DNA of 64,000 nucleotides, taken from NCBI GenBank assembly GCA_040382095.1, contig JBEIGB010000001.1, positions 1 through 64,000 on the forward strand, read 5' to 3'. Under the pieces are notes generated by a model, which saw nothing but the letters and a program-made list of their open reading frames with translations, made no database searches and had not been told where the DNA came from. This DNA comes from JADJPL01 sp040382095 (GTDB taxonomy: Bacteria > Bacteroidota > Bacteroidia > Chitinophagales > Saprospiraceae). The translations under genes and the position numbers were made by a program. This document shows positions 8,939 through 16,569 of this stretch, one piece after another (position 1 is the stretch's first letter; every line of letters begins with the position of its first letter).

Positions 8939-11686
8939 ATGGAAATCTTACCGCCCAAACACAGCGCACATCTATCTATCGAAAACCAAGGTATTCAGAA
9001 AAATAAGGACGACCTGAAAGAAATCCTTCTGCTGTTCCGCGAAGTTCTGCTCTCCCTGGGAGAAACCGAAGTCGCCGCCGCCGTCCCGGTGGACGGAATG
9101 GAAAATAGCAAAAACAGCCCGCCCATAAATCCCGGTACCGATGAAAAACTCATCCAGGCCCTGAGTATCTCTTTCCAGCTTATGAACCTGGTAGAAGAAA
9201 ATACCTCCGTCCAGTTTCGCCGAAAACTGGAAAATGCACTCGGCATCCCGGCAATCCGCGGCTCCTGGGGGCAAACCTTTCAACGATTGAAAAAACTCGG
9301 CCTCGAAGAAGATCAAATCGCCACCCTGCTCCCCAAAATCTCCGTGACCCCCGTCCTCACCGCACACCCCACCGAGGCTAAACGTATCTCTATCCTCGAA
9401 CTCCACCGGGAAATCTACCTCCTCCTCGTAAAAAAAGAAAATTCCACCTGGTCCGACTCCGAACGCACTGCAATTGACGAAGATATTAAAGCCCTACTCG
9501 AGTGCTGGTGGCGTACCGGCGAAGTCAATCTCGAAAAACCCGATGTGGTCTCCGAGCGAAATAATGTTATGTATTATTTCTCAAAGGTCTTCCCCCTTGC
9601 CCTCGCCCAAAGCGACAGACGCCTCAAGTACGCATGGAAAGATGCCGGGTTTAGTCCCGACAAACTCCTTTTTCCCGAACAATTCCCCATCCTGCGTTTC
9701 GGTAGCTGGGTAGGTGGCGATCGAGATGGCCATCCCTATGTCAACGCCGCCGTTACCAAAAGTACTTTGCAGGAACATCGAACCGCCGCCCTCCGCATCC
9801 TGCAAAAACAAATCAACGACCTCGCAGCCAGAATCAGCTTCTCCGAATACATCAACCCTGTACCCAATACCCTCCGCTCAACCATCGAACAGTGGCAGCA
9901 AACACTGGGTGTGGCCGGCATATCCGCCGTGAATCGAAACCCCAAAGAACCCTGGAGACAATTTCTTAGCCTCGTCTGGCTCAAACTTGAAAATACCATC
10001 GCAGGTATCCATCAAAACCCAACCGTAGCCTATCCCTCACCATCCCACCTCCTGGCCGACCTGCGCATATTCAGGGAGAGCCTCCTCGCTATCGGCGCTA
10101 ATCGCATCGCTCAAGACCTCCTCTTTCCGGTAGAAAGGCAGGTACAATGCTTCGGCTTCCACCTGGCAAGCCTCGATATCCGCCAAAACAGCAGCTTCCA
10201 CGAAATAGCCCTCGAACAAATTCTCGCCGCCGCTGCAATCCCCGACTACAAATATGCCGAATGGCTCGAAAACATACGGGTCGCATTCCTGACCCATGAG
10301 CTGAATGGTAAAAGACCTTTCCTCACCGCCCACGCATCGGCAGGTAGAGAAGCCGACGAACTGTTGGCTTACTACAGGGCCACCCAGGAACATATCTCCG
10401 CTTTTGGCCCTGAAGGTGTCGGAGCTTTTATCGTCAGTATGACCCGCAGCCTCAGCGACTTACTCGTCGTTTTTATCTTCATGCGGGAAGTAGGTATGCC
10501 CGATTTCCCCATTCAGGTCGTACCCCTCTTCGAAACAATCGAAGACCTCCGCAATGCCCCAGCAATCCTCGATGCTTTCCTCTCCCATCCCGCAGTGATA
10601 AAACACCACAATAAAACCGGACAGCTCCAGGAGGTCATGCTCGGATACAGCGATAGCAATAAAGACGGCGGTATCCTCGCCAGCCGCTGGGAAATCTACA
10701 AGGCCGAATGGGCCCTCTCCAATGTAGCTACTAAACATGGCATCCAACTCTGCATCTTCCACGGAATCGGCGGAACCATCAGCAGAGGGGGCGGAAAATA
10801 CCACCGCTTCCTCGAAAGTATGCCCCCAGGGTCGGTCAATGGACAAATTAAACTTACCGTTCAAGGCGAAACCATTGCCCAACAATTCGCCAATATGCTC
10901 AACGCTACCTACAACCTCGAAATGCTCCTCGCTGGCACCGCCCTGCAATCCGCCCTCCCGCTTCCAGACAACCCCGCACCAGAAAATATCGCCGACGCCA
11001 TGGAATCCCTGGCTCTCCACTCCCTCGAAAAATATCAGCGCCTCATCCTCCATCCCGACTTTATCCAGTTCCATAGCCAGGCAACCCCCATTGACGTCCT
11101 CGAGCAAAGCAGGATAGGTTCCAGGCCTTCACGCCGTTCCGGCAAACGCACCCTCGCCGACCTGCGCGCAATCCCCTGGGTATTCAGCTGGAACCAGTCC
11201 AGGTTCAACCTCACCGCCTGGTATGGCGTCGGATATGCCCTCCAGTCCCTCCAACTTCACGACCCTGACAAATACCTCCAAATCCAGAAACTCGCCGATA
11301 AATGGCCCTTCCTGCGCTACTCCCTCATCCATGTCGAAACGAATCTCCTCAATGCCGATCCGCTCATGATGAAAGCCTACGCAGGCCTCTCCAATGACCC
11401 CGGAACCAGCAACCCATTCCTGGAAAATATCCTCGAAGAATTCAATCAAACCCTCCTGCAAATAACAAAACTATTTGGCTCCGCCGCCGAAAAACGCCGC
11501 TTGACCCTGCTCGAAAATGTCAATCGCCGCCAACAAACCCTCCGCTATCTCAACCAACTTCAAGTCGAAAATATTAAGCACTGGAGAGCTGTCGGGCAAT
11601 CTTCACCAGATTCCTCAGCACCATTGCTCAATAAATTGCTCCTGATTACCACCGCAATCTCCGGTGGCCTGAAAAATACCGGTTAA
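8939..11686 (+). CDS. ppc: Phosphoenolpyruvate carboxylase
   Basis: 915 residues, normal for bacterial enzymes. It adds bicarbonate to phosphoenolpyruvate to give oxaloacetate and phosphate, refilling the citric acid cycle. Seen: the catalytic-His signature TAHPTEAKR at 141-149, FGSWVGGDRDGHP, the second signature VMLGYSDSNKDGG, the glycine-rich loop FHGIGGTISRGGGKYHRF, GSRPSRRSGKRTLADLRAIP and the conserved carboxyl end GGLKNTG. The ATG at 8939 follows the helicase gene by 29 bases, so co-transcription is possible, but the functions are unrelated. Confidence 0.98.
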   Translation: MEILPPKHSAHLSIENQGIQKNKDDLKEILLLFREVLLSLGETEVAAAVPVDGMENSKNSPPINPGTDEKLIQALSISFQLMNLVEENTSVQFRRKLENALGIPAIRGSWGQTFQRLKKLGLEEDQIATLLPKISVTPVLTAHPTEAKRISILELHREIYLLLVKKENSTWSDSERTAIDEDIKALLECWWRTGEVNLEKPDVVSERNNVMYYFSKVFPLALAQSDRRLKYAWKDAGFSPDKLLFPEQFPILRFGSWVGGDRDGHPYVNAAVTKSTLQEHRTAALRILQKQINDLAARISFSEYINPVPNTLRSTIEQWQQTLGVAGISAVNRNPKEPWRQFLSLVWLKLENTIAGIHQNPTVAYPSPSHLLADLRIFRESLLAIGANRIAQDLLFPVERQVQCFGFHLASLDIRQNSSFHEIALEQILAAAAIPDYKYAEWLENIRVAFLTHELNGKRPFLTAHASAGREADELLAYYRATQEHISAFGPEGVGAFIVSMTRSLSDLLVVFIFMREVGMPDFPIQVVPLFETIEDLRNAPAILDAFLSHPAVIKHHNKTGQLQEVMLGYSDSNKDGGILASRWEIYKAEWALSNVATKHGIQLCIFHGIGGTISRGGGKYHRFLESMPPGSVNGQIKLTVQGETIAQQFANMLNATYNLEMLLAGTALQSALPLPDNPAPENIADAMESLALHSLEKYQRLILHPDFIQFHSQATPIDVLEQSRIGSRPSRRSGKRTLADLRAIPWVFSWNQSRFNLTAWYGVGYALQSLQLHDPDKYLQIQKLADKWPFLRYSLIHVETNLLNADPLMMKAYAGLSNDPGTSNPFLENILEEFNQTLLQITKLFGSAAEKRRLTLLENVNRRQQTLRYLNQLQVENIKHWRAVGQSSPDSSAPLLNKLLLITTAISGGLKNTG

Positions 11687-11688
11687 TA

Positions 11689-11720
11689 TTTGCACAGTCA
11701 AAATTTATATTTTAACTTTG
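11689..11720 (+). promoter_or_regulatory. Promoter for the membrane protein/wHTH pair (TTTG-N20-TAACTTTG)
   Basis: -33 TTTG at 11689-11692 and -7 TAACTTTG at 11713-11720, 20 bases apart, matching the Bacteroidota consensus. It begins just after the ppc stop codon. The start codon at 11739 is only 18 bases beyond the -7 box, so the leader is very short. Confidence 0.7.
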
Positions 11721-11738
11721 TATTATAAAGTACTTTTT

Positions 11739-12362
11739 ATGAATTCTTCCAAAATACAGGATGACCTCTCGGAAATCCGCTCTATCATGGAGCGCTCTAC
11801 TAAATTCCTTTCCCTCAGCCCCTGGTCGGCAATCATGGCAGGGATTTACGCCCTCGCAGGTACCGCAATTGCCTTCCCGATGATTTATTCACCAGGCGGA
11901 CAGGACAACCTGAACCCCGGCTCCCCCAATACCCTGCTTCTGGCCGCCATCGCAACAATCGTCTTGATTACAGCAGCAATTACTGCCATAGCTGTAAACC
12001 ATATAAAAGCAAAAAAAGCAGGGCACAACCTCTGGAACGCTCCGGCCAAAAGAGCTTTTATCAATTTTTCTATCCCCATGGCCGCCGGTGGTATTTTCTC
12101 CATAACCCTCTTTATTCAGGGATATTTTAGCCTGATTGCAGCCTCTACCCTGATCTTTTACGGCCTCGCCCTGGTCAATGCAGGCAATTTCACTTTTGCT
12201 GATATCCGGATACTTGGCTTGTGGCAACTCGCCCTGGGACTGCTCGCCGCTATTTTCCCATTTTATGGCCTCCTGATCTGGGCAACCGGATTTGGGCTCC
12301 TGCACCTGGCTTACGGCGGTATCCTTTATTGGAAATACGATCGAAAATCCGGCCAACCGTGA
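11739..12362 (+). CDS. Hypothetical six-helix membrane protein co-encoded with a wHTH regulator
   Basis: 207 residues. After a short polar start (MNSSKIQDDLSEIRSIMERS) there are about six hydrophobic segments with a positively charged loop (KAKKAGHNLW) near the middle. I recognise no catalytic motif. The ATG at 11739 sits just after a good promoter; an earlier in-frame codon at 11718 lies inside the -7 region and is rejected. Its TGA overlaps the GTG of the regulator by four bases (GTGA). Together with creD this looks like a cell-envelope gene group with its own regulator; that role is inferred from context. Confidence 0.8.
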   Translation: MNSSKIQDDLSEIRSIMERSTKFLSLSPWSAIMAGIYALAGTAIAFPMIYSPGGQDNLNPGSPNTLLLAAIATIVLITAAITAIAVNHIKAKKAGHNLWNAPAKRAFINFSIPMAAGGIFSITLFIQGYFSLIAASTLIFYGLALVNAGNFTFADIRILGLWQLALGLLAAIFPFYGLLIWATGFGLLHLAYGGILYWKYDRKSGQP

Positions 12363-12655
12363 AAAATTACCTGCAGGACCTGAATAAAGCCTTTGAAAGC
12401 CGTGCCCGCCTGGGGATTATGTCCTCCCTTATGGTCAACGATTTTATGGACTTCAATGCCCTCAAGGAACTCCTCGAACTCACCGATGGCAACCTGGCAG
12501 GCCATACCCGCGCCCTGGAGCTCGCCGGCTACCTCCGGGTCGAAAAATCTTTTGTAGGACGAAAACCCAACACCCGCTTCTCGATTACCCCGGAAGGCCG
12601 CGTCGCTTTCGAACAACATCTCGAAGCCCTCGAAAAAATCATCCGGAACCTTTAG
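12359..12655 (+). CDS. Winged-helix transcriptional regulator (small MarR/ArsR-like)
   Basis: 98 residues: one winged-helix domain. It begins with a helix (YLQDLNKAFESRARLGIMS), then DFNALKELLELTDGNLAGHT as helix-turn-helix and GYLRVEKSFVGRKPNTRFSI as the wing, and ends TPEGRVAFEQHLEALEKII. This matches small single-domain regulators often annotated as winged-helix DNA-binding proteins in Bacteroidota. The GTG start at 12359 overlaps the TGA of the membrane-protein gene, which indicates translational coupling. No ligand-binding domain or metal-binding cysteines are seen. It probably controls this small operon and perhaps the creD gene 92 bases downstream. Confidence 0.85.
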   Translation: MKNYLQDLNKAFESRARLGIMSSLMVNDFMDFNALKELLELTDGNLAGHTRALELAGYLRVEKSFVGRKPNTRFSITPEGRVAFEQHLEALEKIIRNL

Positions 12656-12747
12656 ACTGGCCTAAAGGATATTCACCATTTTCTTCCCTGCCCACCCAGA
12701 TTTACCTCTGGCCATGGGCATAAAACGCTACTCTTAAACAAACTATC

Positions 12748-14073
12748 ATGGAAAATCCAAACCATTCCACCCTCAACCGCATTGGCGAACGCCTGCGCGG
12801 CTCACTGCTCGTCAAACTCCTTTCTATCGGCTTCATCGCCCTGTTGCTCATGATCCCGCAGTCTCTCACCTATGACCTCATCCGCGAACGCCAAACCCGG
12901 CAACAAGAAGCCGTGAAAGAAATCAGCGAGTCCTGGGGCGGACAACAATTTATCGCAGGTCCTGTCCTTACCGTGCCATATACCATTTGGACAGAAGAAC
13001 AGGACGGCAGCCGAACTTTATCCACACACAAACTCCACCTGCTGCCACAGGAACTGAACATAGAAGGCGACGCACGCCACGAAATGCGCAAACGCGGTAT
13101 CTTTGATGCCATCCTTTACCAATCCTCCCTCCGGCTAAGCGGTAAATTCGATGCCCCCAACCTCGATGAACTCAATATCTTACCAGAACAACTCGTATGG
13201 AATGAAGCCAGGGTCTCCCTGGGCATATCCAGCATGGTCGGTATTCAAAATACCATTGAACTGGAATGGAATGGCGAAAAAAAACGCATGGGCCCCGGCA
13301 CCGCTAATGCAACACTGCTCCCCTCGGGGGTCGGGGTGGCCGTCCGGATACCAGATACCCTGAAACAGTGGACCTTCTCCATCCCTTTGGAGCTAAATGG
13401 TACCGAAGCAATATTCTTCGAACCCGTCGGCCGTGTGACAAAAGCAGCACTCAAAGCCTCCTGGCCTTCCCCCAGCTTTACAGGTAAAATGCTCCCGGAT
13501 ACCCGTAAAATTTCCCAAAACGGCTTCAACGCACATTGGAAAATCCTCGACCTCAACAGAAATTATCCACAGCAGTGGAAAGATGATGCCTATAATTTCG
13601 CCGATTCCGCCTTCGGTGTACGCCTCATCCGGCCAGTTGACGAATACCTCAAAAATGAACGTACCGCCAAATATGCCATCCTGGTCATCGGCCTCACTTT
13701 CCTAATCTATTTTTTCTTTGAAACCCTTCGAAAATTCCGTATCCACCCCTTCCAGTACTTGCTCATCGGTCTCGCTTTGGTCGTTTTCTACCTCCTGCTG
13801 CTCTCGTTTTCCGAGCAAATCGGTTTCAATGCCGCTTATGGCGTCGCCGCTGTTGCTACCATCGGCCTGATCAGCTTCTACAGTGCTTCCGTACTCCGTT
13901 TGCCCATTCTCCTCATCCAACTGACGATCCTGTTGGGTATTATCTTCGGCTTTATCTTTGTCGTACTGCAACTGGAAGATTTCGCCCTGCTCGCAGGAAG
14001 CCTCGGCATATTTGTCGCCCTCGCAGCCGTGATGTTCTATTCAAGGAAAGTGGACTGGTATAATCTGGAATAG
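12748..14073 (+). CDS. creD: CreD-like inner membrane protein
   Basis: 441 residues. A first membrane helix (~22-41, LLSIGFIALLLMIPQSLTYD) is followed by the conserved RxxRQxxAxxEI region and a large periplasmic domain with GGQQFIAGPVLTVPY, typical of CreD. From ~310 there are about five more membrane helices, and the protein ends near YSRKVDWY. CreD is an inner-membrane protein tied to envelope integrity, and in Proteobacteria to the CreBC system. In Bacteroidota it is commonly found next to a small winged-helix regulator, as here. Its biochemical activity is not known. An intact ATG start at 12748. Confidence 0.9.
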   Translation: MENPNHSTLNRIGERLRGSLLVKLLSIGFIALLLMIPQSLTYDLIRERQTRQQEAVKEISESWGGQQFIAGPVLTVPYTIWTEEQDGSRTLSTHKLHLLPQELNIEGDARHEMRKRGIFDAILYQSSLRLSGKFDAPNLDELNILPEQLVWNEARVSLGISSMVGIQNTIELEWNGEKKRMGPGTANATLLPSGVGVAVRIPDTLKQWTFSIPLELNGTEAIFFEPVGRVTKAALKASWPSPSFTGKMLPDTRKISQNGFNAHWKILDLNRNYPQQWKDDAYNFADSAFGVRLIRPVDEYLKNERTAKYAILVIGLTFLIYFFFETLRKFRIHPFQYLLIGLALVVFYLLLLSFSEQIGFNAAYGVAAVATIGLISFYSASVLRLPILLIQLTILLGIIFGFIFVVLQLEDFALLAGSLGIFVALAAVMFYSRKVDWYNLE

Positions 14074-14181
14074 TGACTTGCCGCAACGACTGGCCCGCCG
14101 GGAAAACATAGCTTGCTAAACCCTTCCTGTCAAAATGGTCGTCGGGTACCGATATATCTTTAAGACAAAATAACAGCGCGT

Positions 14182-14194
14182 TGCCATTTTGTCA
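14182..14194 (+). promoter_or_regulatory. TGNCA-N3-TGNCA element upstream of groES (copy 1)
   Basis: TGCCATTTTGTCA. The half-site TGNCA is its own reverse complement, so the element is palindromic. It lies 140 bases before the groES start. No CIRCE element is present, so this pair is the best candidate for heat-shock control. The assignment is inferred. Confidence 0.4.
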
Positions 14195-14220
14195 GTTTTG
14201 TGCTGCCAACCCACCTCTAT

Positions 14221-14233
14221 CGCCACTTTGGCA
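14221..14233 (+). promoter_or_regulatory. TGNCA-N3-TGNCA-like element upstream of groES (copy 2)
   Basis: CGCCACTTTGGCA, one mismatch to the TGNCA-N3-TGNCA pattern of the first copy and 39 bases downstream of it. Two similar elements in one leader support a regulatory role. Confidence 0.35.
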
Positions 14234-14333
14234 CTGCAATTGATGCGCTGTTGACGACTGCCCGAATCAAGGATCCAACGCACTCCTTGCCGGGCAGCCG
14301 TCTTTTTTTATTTGTCCAAAAACATTTGCAAAT

Positions 14334-14612
14334 ATGGCAGGATTCAAAATGCGGCCCGTCAACGACCGCGTCGTTGTAAGGCCCGCAGCAGCAGAAGAGA
14401 AAACAGCAGGCGGCATTATCATTCCCGATACCGCCAAAGAACAACCTCAACGCGGCGAGGTAGTAGCCGCAGGTCCGGGCAAAGACGGCAGCCTCATGAC
14501 GGTCAAAACCGGCGACAATGTTTTATATGGGAAATATGCCGGGCAAAAAATTGAATTCGAAGGGGTGGAATACCTCATCATGCGCGAAGATGATATCCTC
14601 GTCATCCTTTAA
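14334..14612 (+). CDS. groES: Co-chaperonin GroES
   Basis: 92 residues, standard length. GroES forms the heptameric lid of the GroEL folding chamber in the cytoplasm. Seen: MRPVNDRVVVRP at the N-terminus, the mobile loop EEKTAGGIIIPDTAKEQP that binds GroEL, the roof region and VLYGKYAGQKIEFEG, then EDDILVIL. groEL follows after 48 bases on the same strand, the usual order. The 260-base leader holds two palindromic elements but no CIRCE sequence. Confidence 0.98.
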   Translation: MAGFKMRPVNDRVVVRPAAAEEKTAGGIIIPDTAKEQPQRGEVVAAGPGKDGSLMTVKTGDNVLYGKYAGQKIEFEGVEYLIMREDDILVIL

Positions 14613-14660
14613 TCCCGAAAATCCCTTTTTTTCTTTCAATTATTTAAATTCTTACCCAAT

Positions 14661-16295
14661 ATGGCAGCTAAGGAAATTTCACTCTCCAACCATGCCCAGG
14701 AAAGGCTGAAACGCGGCATCGACAAACTTGCAAACGCCGTGCGCGTTACCCTTGGGCCAAAAGGCCGCAACGTGGTAATCGAAAAAAAATTCGGCGCACC
14801 ACAGGTCACTAAAGATGGTGTTACCGTAGCAAAAGAAATCGAACTGGAAGACGCACTCGAAAATATGGGCGCACAACTGGTCAAACAGGCCGCTTCCAAA
14901 ACCTCCGACCTCGCAGGCGACGGCACCACCACGGCAACCGTCCTCGCCCAGGCCATGATTACCGCAGGACTCAAAAATCTCTCCGCCGGAGCAAACCCTA
15001 TGGACCTCAAGCGCGGAATTGACAAGGGCGTAGCAGCAGCCGTCGCAAATCTCCGCGAACAGGCCGAAGTCATCAGCGACGATTTTGAAAAAATCAAGCA
15101 GGTAGCCAGTATCTCCGCCAATAATGATGATGAAATCGGCGAACTCATCGCCGACGCTATGAAGCGCGTCACCAAAGATGGCGTAATCACCATCGAGGAA
15201 GCAAAGGGTACCGACACTTATATCGAGGAAGTAAGCGGAATGCAATTCGACCGGGGATATCTTTCCCCCTACTTCATCACCGATTCGGAAAAAATGATCG
15301 CCGAATACGACCACCCTTTCATCCTCATCCACGATAAAAAAATCTCTAACGTCAAGGAACTTCTCCCTGTGCTGGAAAAAACCGCACAGATGAACCGCCC
15401 CCTGCTCATTATCGCAGAAGACGTGGACGGCTCCGCGCTCAGCACCCTCGTCGTCAACCGCCTGCGCTCCGTACTCAACGTCGTTGCAGTTAAAGCTCCC
15501 GGCTTTGGCGACCGCCGCAAAGCAATGCTCGAAGATATCGCCATCCTCACCGGCGGCGTAGTCATTAGCGAAGAACAAGGCTACAAACTCGAAAATGCTA
15601 CCGTGGATATGCTGGGCCAGGCAGAAAAAGTCTCCATTGACAAAGACAATACCACCATCGTAAACGGTGCAGGTGATGCCGCACAGGTACAGGCCAGAAC
15701 AGCCCAGATCAAGGCGCAAATTGAAAATACCGTCTCCGACTACGACCGCGAAAAACTTCAGGAACGCCTCGCAAAACTCGCCGGCGGCGTAGCCGTACTC
15801 TATGTGGGTGCCGCAACAGAAGTGGAAATGAAAGAAAAGAAAGATCGCGTTGATGATGCCCTCCATGCTACCCGTGCCGCTATCGAAGAAGGTATCGTCA
15901 CCGGTGGGGGCGTAGCCCTCGTGCGCGCAATCAAAGCACTCTCTGCAATCAAAGGTTTCAACGAAGACGAACATATCGGGATTGATATCGTCCGCAAAGC
16001 ACTCGAAGCACCCCTGCGCACTATCTCCGAAAATGCAGGCGTCGAAGGCTCTGTCGTCCTCCAGCGCGTCCTCAACGGTAAAGACAGCTTTGGATACAAC
16101 GCCCGCACCGATAAATATGAAGACCTCAAAGCTTCAGGGGTCATTGACCCTGCCAAAGTCGCACGTGTGGCTCTGGAAAATGCAGGCTCTATCGCAGGTA
16201 TGGTCCTTACTACCGACTGTGCCATCAGCGACAAACCAGAAAAGAAAAAACAGATGCCCGCTCATGGCGGAGGAGATTATGACGATATGATGTAA
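14661..16295 (+). CDS. groEL: Chaperonin GroEL
   Basis: 544 residues. GroEL is the 14-subunit ATP-driven chaperonin that folds proteins with GroES. Seen: the N-terminal VRVTLGPKGRNVVIEK, the ATP-binding loop DGTTTATVLA with catalytic Asp, GGVAVLYVGAATEVEMKEKK, and the signature AALHATRAA-type stretch (DDALHATRAAIEEGIVTGGG). The end MPAHGGGDYDDMM replaces the Gly-Gly-Met tail of many GroELs with an acidic, Met-ended tail. It is the second gene of the groES-groEL operon and is followed by a large inverted repeat that may end transcription. Confidence 0.98.
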   Translation: MAAKEISLSNHAQERLKRGIDKLANAVRVTLGPKGRNVVIEKKFGAPQVTKDGVTVAKEIELEDALENMGAQLVKQAASKTSDLAGDGTTTATVLAQAMITAGLKNLSAGANPMDLKRGIDKGVAAAVANLREQAEVISDDFEKIKQVASISANNDDEIGELIADAMKRVTKDGVITIEEAKGTDTYIEEVSGMQFDRGYLSPYFITDSEKMIAEYDHPFILIHDKKISNVKELLPVLEKTAQMNRPLLIIAEDVDGSALSTLVVNRLRSVLNVVAVKAPGFGDRRKAMLEDIAILTGGVVISEEQGYKLENATVDMLGQAEKVSIDKDNTTIVNGAGDAAQVQARTAQIKAQIENTVSDYDREKLQERLAKLAGGVAVLYVGAATEVEMKEKKDRVDDALHATRAAIEEGIVTGGGVALVRAIKALSAIKGFNEDEHIGIDIVRKALEAPLRTISENAGVEGSVVLQRVLNGKDSFGYNARTDKYEDLKASGVIDPAKVARVALENAGSIAGMVLTTDCAISDKPEKKKQMPAHGGGDYDDMM

Positions 16296-16330
16296 GGTTT
16301 TTTCAAATTACCGTTCCCCGGTAAAACGGT

Positions 16331-16459
16331 TGTCTCAAAGGTCTTTTTTGGGCGCTACGCGCCAAATGATAATCTGCCTGAGGTGGCTGCCTCAAAAGTC
16401 CTATGGCGCCTTGCGCTGCCAAAGAACTTCTGAGGCAGCCCCTTTGTTTTTTTGAGACA
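16331..16459. repeat. Nested inverted-repeat element downstream of groEL
   Basis: Outer arms TGTCTCA (16331-16337, followed by AAAGG) and TGAGACA (16453-16459, preceded by TTTTTT) enclose a second pair, GGCTGCCTCA (16385-16394) and TGAGGCAGCC (16431-16440), which are exact reverse complements. Two smaller GGCGC-type hairpins lie inside. It may serve as the groEL terminator, but it is far larger than needed, and its outer arm (GGTTGTCTCAAAG) resembles arms of other gaps in this window. Confidence 0.6.
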
Positions 16460-16499
16460 CCCCATCATCGCATCATCACCCCTTCACAATAAATTCAAT

Positions 16500-16528
16500 T
16501 GTAAAACAAAAAATGTTTTTGTTTTACA
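16500..16528. promoter_or_regulatory. 13-bp perfect inverted repeat upstream of the PBP gene (candidate operator)
   Basis: TGTAAAACAAAAA and TTTTTGTTTTACA are exact reverse complements around the three bases ATG. The right arm contains the TTTG used as -33 box by the promoter at 16518-16545, so a regulator bound here would touch the promoter. Confidence 0.5.
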
Positions 16529-16545
16529 CAAAATGTTTATTTTTG
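16518..16545 (+). promoter_or_regulatory. Promoter of the class A PBP gene (TTTG-N16-TATTTTTG)
   Basis: -33 TTTG at 16518-16521 and -7 TATTTTTG at 16538-16545. The 16-base spacer is a little short for the Bacteroidota consensus (19), which lowers certainty. The start codon at 16570 lies 25 bases downstream. Confidence 0.5.
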
Positions 16546-16569
16546 TGCTGGAATTACCGCCCTCATACT

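Noticed and set aside
14074..14333. CIRCE/HrcA operator before groES
   Set aside because: No TTAGCACTC-N9-GAGTGCTAA sequence is present.
14679..15974. Leftward frame of 431 codons inside groEL
   Set aside because: It is the mirror of the groEL codons, favoured by the strong use of C-ending codons. The sequence is Cys/Phe-rich with no domain, and groEL is certain.
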